Shown piece by piece: positions 37,150 to 50,343 of a stretch of DNA of 64,000 bases. The number at the start of each line of letters is the position of its first letter. The stretch's first letter is position 1. Made by a program: the position numbers and the translations under genes. The DNA comes from Paraphysoderma sedebokerense (lineage: Eukaryota > Blastocladiomycota > Physodermatomycetes > Physodermatales > Physodermataceae). The stretch lies in contig JAHLJZ010000057.1 in assembly GCA_025602915.1 (NCBI GenBank), positions 1 through 64,000 on the forward strand. Reading direction: 5' to 3'. The notes beneath the pieces are model-generated. The model saw only the letters and a program-made list of their open reading frames with translations. It did no database searches and was not told where the DNA came from.

Positions 37150-40100
37150 TTACTGACTAACACCTCCAGTTACATCTACTCTAATTGTTGGCCCAACATT
37201 TGCATCCGATTTCGAATCGTCACCCTGCGATAACTCAACCTGGTTTGTAACTACCTGCGATTTATTAGCTAATCCATTAAATTTACCATCCATAGAATTC
37301 CCTTGGCCCGATATCGATCCGTGCCCCGGAACAAGAGTGGATGAAGGTCTACTCGCTCGCATTGAGTGATAAAGATTAATCAATGGATTCTCCGATTTCC
37401 GCCGTCCTCCTGGAGATACAGGAGGAGGGACAGTTAAATTTCCTCCGGCATCAGAAATAAACGAAAGATGCTTTCCATCGCGCGCTATTGTAGTCGTTGG
37501 TGAATCCGTATTACCCAAATTTGATCTTGATTGACTGGGATATTTTATAATTGACGAGAGCATTGGAGCGGGTAAAGAATCGGTAGATCCCTCAATTTCA
37601 GATGTACTAGGTACTGTAATTAGCTGAGTGGAAGGGACGACCGCTGTTGCATTTGGATTAACGACAATAATTGGAGTTGCATCTTGTTGTCTGTGGGAAA
37701 GTGGATTAAAACTGGCACGTAAGATGTCTGCAAGAATAATGAAATTACTTACTCTTTCCAGAATTCGCTATTACACATTAAATTTAACATTCAGTTAGAC
37801 TCATGTTCATGAAAGGTGAATCACAAATAACACTAATTACCGATTCTTGGCAATATTACTCATTGCTTGGAAACTTCCATCTTCGTTCATATACATATCC
37901 CACGCCTCAAACAAAGGTAGGACGATGTAGTCAATAAATCCTATTTGACATTTACTCACGACCGTATTAGTGCGGTCCATAAATCTGGACACGGGCAACC
38001 CTCTTTTCTTTTCTTCGTCTCCTTGGAGGAAGAATTCTTCAAGAATTCTATCGGCCCATTTCTGACATAATTTCAGATTTTTAGTTGGATTTGATATATC
38101 CGCGCATTTTATTGCCATGTCCATTAAAAGTTGCCGATCTTTAGGATCCTTGATATCGATACCTGCGAATCAAAAATGCGAAAAATGTGAGGCCATATCA
38201 CATCAAAATACTTTTTAAATAGTGATGATGGAGGACAAAAACAAGGGAGTAATCTGAATATTGTAAGTACCGGAACCGTTAATCTTATTTTTAAATTTGG
38301 AAATATATTCAAAATGTCCTGACATATCAGTTGCCAAAACCATTTTCACAATATTCGATCGAATGTTCTTCAATTTCGCGATTGGCTGTACGCTTGATAA
38401 TATATTGCATGAAGTATCATTAAGTAAGATATCGAAGGCGGTGGCGCAATGATAATTCTCAAGGACCTAAAATTGAAAATTAGGAAGATACATAGATTGC
38501 GATGAGATTCGAAGGGAAACAAGAAGAACGAGTGTTGATGGGCACTCAAGGGATGCCACGATGGCACCGATGAAGGAAGATACTTTACCGATTGATCATT
38601 ATAACGAATTGCTAAATCACTTGAAGTTTCAATTAAGAAAATATTATTCACACCCGGATGTGAAATATCGTGGACGCAAGCCGCGATAATGGATGCGAAT
38701 CGTTCCTACAATTCATCATTTTCAGTGCAACGTTCAACTGATATCAGGGCATAAGAGCAAATACTGACTTCGGGCGTTAATAGTTCTCCCATTCCGAGAG
38801 TTGACATGAAGTAATTCAGCGTTTGTGTGACATCGGCAGCGTGTATTGAGTTATGATATGGCGCCGTCGGCTGTGAAGCCACACAGTTCAACAGAAGTCA
38901 GGTTAAATAAGTGAAAACCCACAAAGCTTTCCATATTAAAAATACATACCAAGTATTCGGCCTCCACTTTCATTAGGAAATTGCGCAGTTTATAATCCTC
39001 AATTTGATATTGTTGCTTGAAATTGTAATGCTCAAACAAGTAATATCCGAGGTAAAATAAAGGACGACCTTGTTTTCCGAAATATTTGGTCAGTTGGTGG
39101 GTTTCAATATTAATAGGCGCCATGCCTCTCCGTGATACAATCAAGGAAGTATGCACAAACCGTCAGTCAATTGTGTTAACTCGAATACATCGAAATCCCA
39201 AGATCCGACTTTTCCCAGCAGATTTTTAATTTCGACGTCATTGCGGTGAACAGGCATCGCTATAACTTCCGTCGTTCTGTGTTTGTGATAACAGCATTAG
39301 TGCTGTAGCCGCAGTCCTCGCTTGACCAACCGACTTACATTGTTTCTTTGCTTCTTGCAGTGTCGCTCATGACATCGCTGGCACCAATGCTCGCACGTCC
39401 ACTTACTGAGCTCAATTTTCTATCATTATTAACGACTCCTGCGTCTAGCAGATCACCACTTGCTTTGCCCGCATCGGAATTATCAAATTTAGATTGTCGC
39501 CGAGCTTGCAAGATCGCGGCATGTCCTTGGTCTGAAGAAGGATCAGATGTAATATTGACTTCAGGAGGAACACTTGATCGATTTGCAGTGGATACAGGCA
39601 GAGCTTCAGGCGATGATTCCGTGGTAGCTGATTTGTTCAACAACATATTATTCAACCAAGATTTTACTTCATGGTCGATTGGTAATAACGATAAACCGAA
39701 AAAGCCAAATTAATTTAAGGAAATAACGTTAACAGAAACAGACATGAATGAAAGAGCGAAAAGTATGAAAAAGGATATCATCTTTGTAGCTATTCAGATT
39801 TGGAACGAATAGCTGATTCGATGTCAATATGTGAATCGCGTAATCCAAATTTTCCGTTATCTCTAATCCGTATCCTTTCTGTTGAATTCCCTTTATAATT
39901 TGAATGACTTTGGTGATAGGTGAGTCAAGATCTAATTCGACTTCGGTTTTCATTCTTTCGCACAGGAAGCGATTAAGTGAAAGGGCAAGGCGCAATGAAT
40001 CAAAAGTCAATAAGAAGTATTACGAATTCAACAAACCTCCGAAACAATAATCATGGAAAAATGACATACGATTTCAGTTTTTCTTCCAAATCTGCATTGT

Positions 40101-42190
40101 ATCGCGTCAATTGCCTCATTTTCTTCTGCTTCGATATTAAATAGAAAGCGTATTGCTTTATGAATCGTTGCAACATGAATATTGCCAACTGTAGTAGCAA
40201 CATCGCGACCAAAAATGTCAATTCTTCCGCGAGTATCGGTTCGATAGATAATGCTTTAAATAGTGAAATGCGGGCGCCGATTGTAGCATTGAACAGAGAA
40301 ATCGAGGTTTTGGTACTCATGACGAGAACTGTGACGGAATATGTCACTGGAAATTTAACAGATACAGAATGAGCATATGGAGATTTAATCATGCGAATAC
40401 GAGATAGTGGTAAGCTGGGAATGAAGTCGGTTCTTACCAAAAAAGCATACGCTGCTCAAAAACACATGTCTTCTTAATTCATTTGCACCACTTTGTAAAT
40501 TTATGGCGATAATCGTAATAAACCATAGCGTTGAAAATAACATATGTGCTTCTCTTGATAATACCACAAATATAGTATACGGAATATAAGATAGATACAA
40601 GGGCAGGGGTGAATATTTGTTGTAAAAATAAATGAATCTGGAAGCTTGAACAATGGCGAAGCAAGTCGAGAAATCTAGTTTTTGCGGATTTGAGATGACA
40701 AGATTGACGGTGAAAATACAGGGGTCAGTGAAGTTTCACATAATTGCAGAAAAGAAGAAAAAAAAGCTCACAAAGGTAGAGTGCCTCAGGTCTCATGTCT
40801 TTAATCCATTCCAATTTCCAAGCTACTAACAATAAGCATCCATACCAAACATAATGAAATGGAGTCTAATAATGATAATTATCAGTTGAATTGTCCTCGA
40901 AATGAGCGCAAAGTGCGATAGAAGCCAAACGATAAGAACCTGGTAGGTAATTGAACCAACAATGGGTTCGAAATCGTCTTCGTCATTATTTCCTTTACTG
41001 CTAGAAACAGCTTTGCTATTATTTCAGGTTGATTTATATTTGTGTTTGTTTATGAAATTGCAATAGAGAATGAGCAATGAAAATGTTAAAAGGTCAGCAA
41101 AGGAATGATTTAAGTTTGCTCGGAAGCTCACTAGCTTTTTTTCTAGGTCCATCAAATTTGTAAAAGCAATCAAAAACAGAATGAAAACATCAACATACGA
41201 ATCGGCACTGCTACTTCTCCTTCCATATTTTTTACTTCCTGTTCCGTCACTTACTCCGCTGACACTAACCGAAGCGTTCATCGCGTTTACACTCATATGG
41301 GGCAAATTCCTTCGTATGCTGGAGCGCTTTATGTCGGATATGTGCAATTTGTCGGAAGCAAAGGAAACGTTGCTTGCTCTGCGTCGGGATGCGGTCAGTG
41401 TGGCGTAGTTAACAACTGGGGGAGGGTGTGACGGTGAACTTGTCGGATTTGATGGAAACGAGTCGAGTTGCACCGGTTCATTATTTGCAGAATCTGCAGC
41501 TGGTAACTGGCGGGTCGATTGCTCGGTAACAGAGTGAAGAGGTGATGAAGTAAGAGCAGGGGTAGATGAAGTTTTCTGATTTGAGAGTGGTGATGAATTG
41601 AGTAACTGTATTTGAGCCGTTCGTGTCCCAGTGACTTTTGTCAATGACTGCGATCGGGATGAAATGTCTTGATTTGACTGCGAAGATAGTGGAGTCGGCT
41701 GTGTTTGATGTTGATTTCCCTGTCCATCTTTTACCATTTGGCTTTGATGAAATCCGTTTAGAAGACTTGAGCTAGATCTGGGTAAATTGTTGCTGTCATT
41801 CAACTGTGGACCGGAACTCGTAGTAGCCTTGGGCACTTGTACATTATCGTATGAACTCGTATATCCGGCGTAAGAAGCTCTTACTCTTGGTCTCGGTGAA
41901 CCAAGTTTATTAACATTTCCACCAAGTATACCACTTGCGCTGCCGACATTTGGAAGCTGGGAAAGATTAGACGCGGAAGTGTTCTGTAGACCAGCGATAA
42001 GTTGTTGAGACTGCAATGAAACAGACGGATCAGTTTGACTGGAGGAAAATAGGTTGGCAATATTGTTATTTGAGGAGGACGAAGCGACATGAGATAAGAG
42101 TGTGCGAGCATAAATGTCTCTTTCACGTCGAAGGGATTGAATGTAATCCGCAGAATATATTCCTGGTCTGGTATTATTCTGCTTCGACAT
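37150..42190 (-). CDS. Membrane-anchored 3',5'-cyclic nucleotide phosphodiesterase (class I)
   Basis: Hydrolyses cyclic nucleotides (cAMP and/or cGMP), ending their signal. The start at 42190 (MSKQNNTRPGIYSADY) leads a Ser/Gln-rich cytosolic region. The first membrane segment is YQVLIVWLLSHFALIS. More helices follow (YIPYTIFVVLSREAHMLFST; EELTFLVAMLLLQLAIFML), then a basic coiled stretch (KQKKMRQLTRYNADLEEKLK). A pre-catalytic segment resembles PDE family linkers (DSPITKVIQIIKGIQQKGYG). The PDEase_I domain has YHNSIHAADVTQTLNYF (metal-binding HNxxHAxDV), VHDISHPGVNN (HDxxHPGxxN), MDMAIKCADISNPTKN and FMDRTNTVV. The C-terminal tail is low complexity and ends at 37150. At least ten exons, some junctions approximate. 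Several membrane segments before the catalytic domain suggest a localised phosphodiesterase. Confidence 0.88.
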
Positions 42191-42883
42191 TTCAACACCA
42201 AGAGCACTATAACGGAGAGTTGGTAATAATAGATCGGTGAGTGTTTAATGAAGTTCTGCGGGGGACGACAAGATAATTCAATTCATCAGTGCAATTGCCG
42301 TCGTGTCATAACTAAGAAATGCTTGCCGATAGAATGACGAAGTGAAGATGACGAGGAACAATTGACGAATACTGAGACGCTATAGTTGATGTATTTGTAT
42401 GACAGGTGTTGTGGAAGTAATAGAGGATGCTTTACACAAAATTGGGATTTATCGTAGATAGATGATGTAATCTTTAATACACAAAATTGATGAGCCTTGA
42501 AATTTGGGACACGAATTCTGCTTCGCGTCGAAAAATTCCAGATTTTTTGTCGATTCTAATTTTCATTCAATGATGCTTTTAGAACAAGTCTTGTACACAT
42601 TTCTTAACATTGCTTTTAAATAAGGTTGGTTTTGAATTTAAAATATACAGCGTCAGGTGAATTTTCGGGCAAGATCATGAAGAAGTTGAGTAATAGACAT
42701 CGGTCATTCGTCCTCAAAGTCACTGCATCATTGTTACATGATTATTGTTATTTTTCTCTGGGTAGCCCCAGAATATGAAGTTATATTTTATATATACTAG
42801 TCTTGGGATAATTCATAATCGTCATTGCCACGACTCGTCCGTGGACGGAGTTCAGATCCTTTGTACCAAAGACACTTTGCTTT
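42191..42883. other. Intergenic
   Basis: Upstream region of the phosphodiesterase gene and downstream flank of the ankyrin gene, both on the minus strand. No other gene seen. Confidence 0.4.
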
Positions 42884-43736
42884 TCACTCATCATCATCGT
42901 CATCATCGTCATCGTCATCTTCTATTTCATCTTTTCCTAATTCTTTTGCCAGAACAGCACCTTCCAACAGTTTTCTAATTTCGTCGTACAAGGCAACCTG
43001 ATCAGGTCGCCGTTTGGATTTGTCGTAAGTTACCGGATTTGCTCCCGCTGAAATAAGAGCCGAGACTAATTCATGTTTTAAAGCAGTAGTTTCAGTCAGA
43101 ATATAGCATCCGCTAGTACTCTTGAGAGATCGCCGTTTCAAAATGTTTTCAAATACATACCGATAGCACTGGCTGTATCTGGTCCCATCCTTTTACTCGA
43201 TGCAACTTTGTGTAGAGCTGTTGCGTTCTCTGTCTTATTTGCAACATTCACATTCACTCCCGGCAGTTGTAAAAGCAAGTTCACGATTTCCAAGCTTCCT
43301 GATTCTGCGCTGTAATGAACAAGGAGCAAAAGACAAATAAATCAGATATTGCCATTCGAGTACTCGCAATAATATGTATCTCCTAGATAGCAGAAGTAAA
43401 GCCAAGAAATGGAGAAGAAACTAGACAAACTGCTCAAACTGAATAAACTTACGCCAGATTTAAAGCTGTATTCCCCACACCATCGGTTGTGTTCACATCA
43501 AACTGACCTGCCGCAAGAACTTCTTTCATCATTTCAAGGTTATTTGAACGGGCAGCAAACAAAAGTCTTTCGTCTAAGCAAGTGTTTGTATAGTCAGGCA
43601 TACGAAACAATGCGGTAATTGAAAACGAGAAGGAATGTCAGTCTAGCGGTTCATTCATCGTGCCAGAAAGCAACAAACTGATAAGGGAAGGGCGGTAATT
43701 ACTCGGAGATGCTCCTGCTTCGACGGATTCAGACAT
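42884..43736 (-). CDS. Small ankyrin-repeat protein with a poly-Asp tail
   Basis: Start at 43736 (MSESVEAGASP), four exons. Ankyrin repeats: ERLLFAARSNNLEMMKEVL / FDVNTTDGVGNTALNLA, then AESGSLEIVNLLLQLPG / VNVANKTENATALHKVA, then LVSALISAGANPVTYD. A conserved C-terminal motif follows (RRPDQVALYDEIRKLLEGA), and the protein ends in ten consecutive aspartates before DE-type ends. The overall plan resembles the small fungal ankyrin proteins typified by budding yeast YCR051W; that link is from memory and the role of that family is poorly known. Likely soluble and a protein-binding factor. The acidic tail is coded by a CAT/CGT-type microsatellite and may vary in length between strains. Confidence 0.78.
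42890..42919. repeat. Trinucleotide microsatellite coding poly-Asp
   Basis: Ten ATC/GTC triplets on the plus strand, read as ten Asp codons on the minus strand at the end of the ankyrin protein. Replication slippage here would change tail length without shifting the frame. Confidence 0.85.
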
Positions 43737-44245
43737 TTTGATTATAATGATATGACGCAAAAGACTGACGTATTGCAATTTATATGATTTTGTCTTTGGA
43801 CGATAATATGGTTTAAAGACCGCGGGTTTTATGTCCGGAAAGGGAATGTTTCCGGCAGGTCACCGTTTCCTGGGTGGCAACTCCGCCAATTATCTTGGCA
43901 CTTTTCTAAATTTTTAAAAATGTTCTTTTGAGCAATTATCGAAGAATGTATAATTTTCTGTTCATACTTGCATTCCTTTATTATTATGCATTCAATATTT
44001 TTAATTTTACTACTACCAGGTGGGTTGCCGTTCACTTTCCACAATATTTCTCGTTCAAAAGTCAAAATTCTATCTGTGACATATTTTCAAAAAGCGAGTC
44101 TTCGCATACCATATAGAAATCGGAGCCGAGGTCCAGCATGTATTACCATATTAGAATATAAAACTACAAATATTTGATACTATAATTGCGAACAGGTTAA
44201 GCTATCAAAAATATATATACAACCTCTACTAACATATAATTGAGT
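43737..44245. other. Intergenic
   Basis: 3' flank of the multi-pass protein and promoter of the ankyrin gene. A minus-strand frame at 43829-44065 has no recognisable content and I do not count it as a gene. Confidence 0.4.
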
Positions 44246-47200
44246 TTATCCGTCGCCATGCATTACCTATTTTCAAGCAATAAAAAGTAATAACGAGAAC
44301 TTAGTTGGCCGCGCGAAGACGACGAAATTTACGGAAACGAACTTACATAGTGATCAAAAATTAATTCATTGGCAAGTGACAAGAAATCAAATTTCGGATT
44401 TTGCTGCCAATCAGGAATAATCGAACAATAACGATCCGTAGTTTTGGCCGCGTTCACAAACCGTTTTTTGAAATACCTCGTAATCAACTGAGCATTTTGT
44501 TCGCTGGAGAGATTAGCGGATTCATTTTTAGGATAGTCACGGTAAAATTCGCTAAAGTCGAACGTAGTCGCTCTTATTTTGTCCTACAATATCATTCAGT
44601 AGAAAAACAGTCAAGAGTTATAATGGTTGGTTATCAAGAATAGAGAATGTATAATATCTATGAACGAACTGATCGGTACCTTAAATAACCTATAATTCTT
44701 CCAAACTACTACTACTCCTGTTGAGGAATTCTTCAATTCCACCGAACATATTTTCTCAAACACTTCCAACTGCTTTTGCAATTTCGTCATTACTCTTTTC
44801 TCGGTTCGCACTTTCGGTTCAGCCAATGCGTCAGTTGAGTCCTCTGCGGTGTTTCTACCCTTTGTAGTAGTCTTCGTTATACTCATCAACCTTGTTCGAA
44901 ACCTTGATAATGTTGTCGTTGTAATTTCTGATTTTTGATCTGTGATGTTATTCTTAACGCTGTATCGCTTAGGAAGGGAGGTCGGTTCCGGTTCATTTAA
45001 CGGTATCTTGATTTCTTCGGTTATGAGAACGTCGAAAGCCGAGATATCAGCGAAGTAGAATATGGTTTGAGAGAGCGGGAGCTGTCAAAGAATTGGTTAA
45101 TTGAAAGGTCTTTCATTTTAGTTCAGAAGGCAACAGTCTGGTACCATAATTTTTAAGGCTTTAGGATCAGCTGAATCAGGTATATCGTAAATGCAAAGGT
45201 TGTTGGCCAGCTGTTTATCTCTAATGTGATAGCTTTCAGCCTTCAACAGTTGCTTTCCAAGAGTTTCGGTGAGAGATATCGGAACTTCTTTCAAGTCCTG
45301 CTCGGTAGGTTCGAAGTCCGGTTGCAAAATCCTTGTCGCGTTACTGAGGCAGCTGTAAAGAAATAAATGAGTGAACTATATACAAACTTGAATAATGCAA
45401 AAGACATACTAGGCCATTAATTCTAGAGAGCAAGTCGTCAGCGAAGCTATCGCCATAGGCGATCGAAGTGGTCCGTTCACAACTGCTAGCTTGGTAATTC
45501 GTCTGATATCATTCGCACCGTTAGAAGACTGACAACGAAAGCCAACAGTATATTATGAATATGAATGAGAATTACCTTGCTTCCCATTTATCTTTATGGA
45601 CACCTAACAATCCTCGATAACTCAATTGAATGAATTGACATTTCCACAGCGCATTGATTGCTTCGATGATGTTGGGTGTGATCGCAACATTCCAGACATT
45701 TTGGATATTCAGATACCTGATTTCAGGGTCGTACTTTTGCAGTAATCTTTCATACTGCGATGCACTGTTAGCAAGATCCACTTATAAAATATCATAAGAG
45801 TAGGACGTTACCTCGGCTTTAGTATCTCTTCCGTCAATTTTTTCAGGCTTGAAGCGATGAATGGATGCGATCAGATTTAGAAAAGATTGCAAAGTCGTGA
45901 TAAAAAGAATGGATTTGAAACCATTCCTCCATCGTGCTCTTACAAAGCTCGAAGTCGACTTTTCTACTTCTGGTACTTTTGACAAAATATGTTCGCTAAG
46001 CAAAGGAAAATGGTATCAGTATGTGACTTATGGATCAATGATTGAACCAAATTACAAACAGGAAATCTCCCCTCTCCTCTGGATCACCCAAAAGTCCAAT
46101 TTGATATTCCAAACCCTTCGCCCACAGTCCCAGATGTCGTTTGATTTTTTTGCTTTGTGCCCTAGCCTTTTGTTTCTCATTCACCGCGTCCAAGAACCAG
46201 TAAGTAAATCTACTGAGCTTGATGAAAGTTGTCGCAAGTGTTCCCAATACACTGATAATCGCAAATGTACTCCATTTATCAATTTGGTTATAGTAATTTT
46301 GATACAAGACAGAAATTATCGCGAACGGTATATCGGCAAAGAAAATGTCAATTGCTACAACTTTTGGATGACCAAGAGCATTAAGAGCAGGCAGAGCTTT
46401 CCTTCGATGAGACTCAAAAGGTAGAAGAGTGAGATATAACGGCGAATGAGCAACCAGTACTACAATGTACAGCATATCATGTTAGTACTGATGAGAAATT
46501 CTTCGGACTAATTGCCTTGTTACATACCATATTTCCAATAGTGTGTTTTACTATTGCCGACAGTGAAGAGCACCCATACATATAAACTCAGTCGGAATGC
46601 TTCTTTGGTGAACCCGATAAACATCACATATAAGACAATAGTCGCAAACATTTCGACCCAAGAATCAAGCTTCAGTGTCGGTGGAGGATGCCAGAGCACT
46701 CCTACATTCCGCACCAGGAATAAAATATTCAGAGTCTGATTAATACAAAAGACAATTGTGAAGGCGAGGACGAGACTGAAATGCCACATCGTCGTTTGTC
46801 CTAAATATTTAGGAGAGACATAAATAGAATTGAGTCGATTCTTAGTCGCGAGTAATTTGCTGAGGAGTTTTGACAGATAGGATTCTTTCAAGTCCTCATC
46901 CGCATCTAAAAGGTTTTTCTGTAACTTTTGGGCTTTCAACAACATTTCCTTCATACGCTTTGACGCCTCTGGGTCTGACTTTGGTTGACTATCAACATCA
47001 CTTTTGCCACTCTTATTGGTTTTGGTGTCGCGCGCATTGGATGGTGGAGAGGATGACGATGGCGACTCGTCCGCGAGGAGTGGTGCCGCTGATAAAGTCG
47101 GAGCTAAGCGAGTTGATTCTGCGGATAAAATTGTCGCAGTACTCTGCTCACGGGATGGCTCTGTCTTGATACGCGGAGGTTTGCTCGATGCAGTCGTTCG

Positions 47201-47302
47201 TTCGGACCCAGCCGGTACATCATCTTGTGGACTCGAGCCCTTTGATAGCAGATTGTAGTCGTCGGGAGTGGATACCTGTATGGTTACGTCTTGCTTATCC
47301 AT
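44246..47302 (-). CDS. Unrecognised multi-pass membrane protein
   Basis: Start at 47302 (MDKQDVTIQVSTPDDYNLL). The first about 110 residues are Ser/Thr/Pro-rich and probably disordered. A coiled-coil stretch follows (RMKEMLLKAQKLQKNLL). About six membrane segments come next, such as WHFSLVLAFTIVFCINQTL, MFATIVLYVMFIGFTKEAF, AIDIFFADIPFAIISVLY, WSTFAIISVLGTLATTFIKL and ILFITTLQSFLNLIAS. The C-terminal half, over at least five more exons, is soluble-looking (NGANDIRRITKLAVVNGP; FYFADISAFDVLITEEIKIP; TTFDFSEFYRDYPKNES) and ends at 44246. Neighbouring exons join in frame over plausible splice sites, so I treat it as one gene of roughly 800 residues. I do not recognise the family and propose no function. 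It could in principle be two genes, split near 45,800. Confidence 0.6.
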
Positions 47303-47710
47303 CCCTTCTATTCCGAAACCACAAGTACTTTAGTTTGCTAGTATAGAGTACTTTTGCGGGACAGTACAGATTGATATCTGTCGCGTCGAACCAAACTCGA
47401 TGGTTGGATACGGCGAGTGAAGATGAGAGTCAGCGTTAACCGGGTTTTGCTGATGTAACCAAAGAGAATCTGCAAATTTCGCAATGTAGTGGACGAATGT
47501 AATGTCTTATCTGCACACAAAATGAAGCAAAAGAACCCAGATACGATGGGAGATAATTTCCCTTGTCATTCTCCATGATGGATGACTGCTTTTTATTCGC
47601 GACGCCTTAAATCTGTCAAGTTGTCAACCACAGTCCATAGCAAAACACAACGGTGAAAAGTAAAACGAACGAAAATTTAGATACTCACTTTCGCTGTATA
47701 ACTCCAAGTT
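47303..47710. other. Divergent intergenic region
   Basis: 408 bases between the start of the multi-pass protein (minus) and the start of the amidase (plus). Both promoters should lie here. No other gene seen. Confidence 0.45.
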
Positions 47711-50026
47711 ATGTCTCTTCTTTTTATCAATCCCTTCGGTCGCTTCAAGGCCAATCGAGTCATTGCGCAAAAGCGGAAGCAACGTCAAGATGCGATTGAT
47801 GCATTACCAGACTACCTTCGTTCGCCCGATGTCCCTCTGCCATTTTCGCCGTCCGTCATTGAGTCTATTTTGAATGCAACAACGACTGATTTACTGAAAA
47901 AATTGGCAAGTGGGGAATGGAAGGCCGCGGTGGTCACCTCTGTCTTCATTAAACAGGCAGTATTGGCACACTTGAAAACGAATTGCATCACAGAAGTTTT
48001 GTTTGCTGATGCATTGAAGCGAGCAGAAATTTTGGATCAGAAGCTACATGAGAATGGCCCTGTCGGAAAACTTCACGGTCTTCCTATAAGTTTGAAGGAT
48101 ACATTCAACGTTACGGGTTTGTTATAAATTATTCGTTCTACGGGCGTCGCTACTATAGTTACTATTACTGACGTCTGGTCACAGGAATTGACTCTACCAT
48201 TGGCTTTACAACAAAGGCTTTCAATCCAGCCGATAAAACTTCTCTGCTCGTAGACGTCCTTATCCAAGAAGGCGCGATTCCATTATGCAAAACTAATGTA
48301 AGCTTTTGATCGCTTCAGGTAGACTGAATTCTCTTCGTATGTTAGTCACTTAGCATCGTTTACCAAGGTGCCCCAAACACTGCTTTCATTTGAGTGTGAT
48401 AATCCGATTTTTGGAAGAACTACCAATCCATACTCTGAGTTGTATACAGCTGGAGGCTCCAGTGGTGGTGAAGGGGCGATCCTGGCCCTGAAAGGTGCTG
48501 CCATCGGTCTTGGTAGCGATATTGGAGGATCTTTGCGGGTAGATGTTATATTGGTCTGAAGTATTTGGGATTCTCCTCACGTCTACTCTGACTAGTTTCC
48601 TGCCCATTTCTGTGGTATTTATTCGTTGAAACCCTCAATCGGTCGCCTTTCATCACTCAATACCACATCTTTCGGTATGGATAACTTAGTTGTACGAGTA
48701 GTGTTTGGAATCATTAATAAATTTCTTTTTACAGTTACAGGCAGGGAGGGCCTCATTACGGTTTGCCAAGATTTGCCTTCTCATTTTTTTCAGCCACTCA
48801 TATAAGGATCTCCTTTAGGTTATGGGTCCCATGGCCAGATCTATCGATGACTTGGAATTGGTGACCAAAATCTTTATTGACCGTGATCTAAGCAAATTTG
48901 ATCATGACGTCGTTCCTCTACCGTGGAGACCTTATGAAGCGCCAAAGAAACTTCGCATCGGCTATTATTTTGACGATGGCTATCTCAGGTCAACTCCTTC
49001 TTGTCAGCGAGCAGTTCTCGAAACTGTAAGTGGTTAAGCTTTCACTCGCTGTTTGCAGTCTCTGTTAATGTCGCACTACTTAGGTCGAGGCTCTCAAAGC
49101 CGCGGGTCATGAAGTCTTCCCATTCCATCCGCCAAACGTTACGGAAGCTATGAGTATTGCTTATAATCTTCTCGCAATCGATAGATTTGATGGCCCTCGT
49201 TCGGTAATAGGTTCCGACCCAATTGTCCCGTCCTTAAAATTATTGCTTTTTGTTCTGTCTTTGCCCAGAATCTTCACTCGATTCCTAGCTTGGATAACAA
49301 AAAAACTTGGCGACAGTAAAAGTGGTCTATTCTTCGGCGCCGCTTATCATCATAGTGTAACTGAACTCTTCGATTGGACATCACGACGAAACGAGTACAG
49401 AAAACTGTTTGCGCAAACTTGGGATCAGACGGCAAAAGGAAATACCAGAACGATGGACGCTATTATTTGGTACACTCAATTTTCTCCCCTACCTTTGTGA
49501 TATATTAGTAACTTTACTGCAAATGTGGTTTAGTCCGGTGAACTCAATGCCCGCTCCTCCCCATGACTCATTCCGATGGTTGTCAGCATGTGCATCATAT
49601 TCACTGACATACAACATATTGGACTATTCTTGTGGCGTTATTCCTGTCACCACAGTGAACCCCCAAGTTGATAGTTACCAAGCGTCTTCATCCAACTTAA
49701 CCGTCCCCGGTACGAATCATGAACTGGAGGCTACCATTATTCACAAACGTATGGTTGCCCACTACAACGCCGATGGAATGAAAGGTTTACCTATTGGAGT
49801 TCAGATTGTGGGACGTCGATTTGAGGAAGAGAAGGTTTTGAAAATTATGAAAGTGGTAGAAAGTTGTCTGAAATTTTACAGGGGAAAGAGTGGGCCATTG
49901 AGCTCACAAGAGAATGTAGTGACGAGTGAAGCCGAAGAATCAGAAAGTGAACAAGGTCTCTTGAGTGGGCGTTGGAAAAAGAAATCACCCAAGAAATCTA
50001 GTCCGACAAAGAAGAAGACAAGTTGA
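47711..50026 (+). CDS. FAAH-type amidase (amidase signature family)
   Basis: Hydrolyses amides; the family includes animal fatty-acid amide hydrolase and fungal general amidases. Start at 47711 ([17 protein letters not shown]). The amidase-signature triad is present: catalytic Lys in [15 protein letters not shown], cis-Ser in [16 protein letters not shown], and the nucleophile Ser in [12 protein letters not shown] later family motif is [13 protein letters not shown]. The C-terminal region ([33 protein letters not shown]) fits family ends. After this comes a basic Ser/Lys-rich tail ([16 protein letters not shown]). About seven exons; the last large joins are approximate. Acyl-amide substrates are likely but the specificity cannot be read from the sequence. 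Its neighbours give no pathway context. Confidence 0.88.
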
Positions 50027-50343
50027 AGTGTCATTCGATAAAGACCTAACTCGTGTCAGACAACAACACAAGTATTAATGAATGAAAATCTGGAAGAAGT
50101 CCATGTACCGCAATCAATTATTCAGATCAATCTCGTATTAAATAAATTTAAGGTGTGATGTCCGTTCTTTCACCATCATCCGTCATTGATAATAATACAC
50201 ACGTTCTCTGAACGTATCTACTTACCAATAATCACGTGCCTGTATCAAACAAAGTACAACGCGGTGTCTGACAGTTGTAATTGCAAGCAGTCGATCAATG
50301 TTAATATAAATTTGAAATTTACAAGTCGCAATATCTGACCGAA
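50027..50343. other. Intergenic between amidase and FOL1
   Basis: Short same-strand spacer with the amidase 3' end and the FOL1 promoter. No gene seen. Confidence 0.4.
50141..50146 (+). terminator. Candidate polyadenylation signal of the amidase gene
   Basis: AATAAA 115 bases downstream of the amidase stop codon. Consensus match only. Confidence 0.4.

Noticed and set aside
43829-44065. Minus-strand frame downstream of the ankyrin gene
   Set aside because: No family resemblance, no splice continuity with neighbours and AT-rich intergenic composition.
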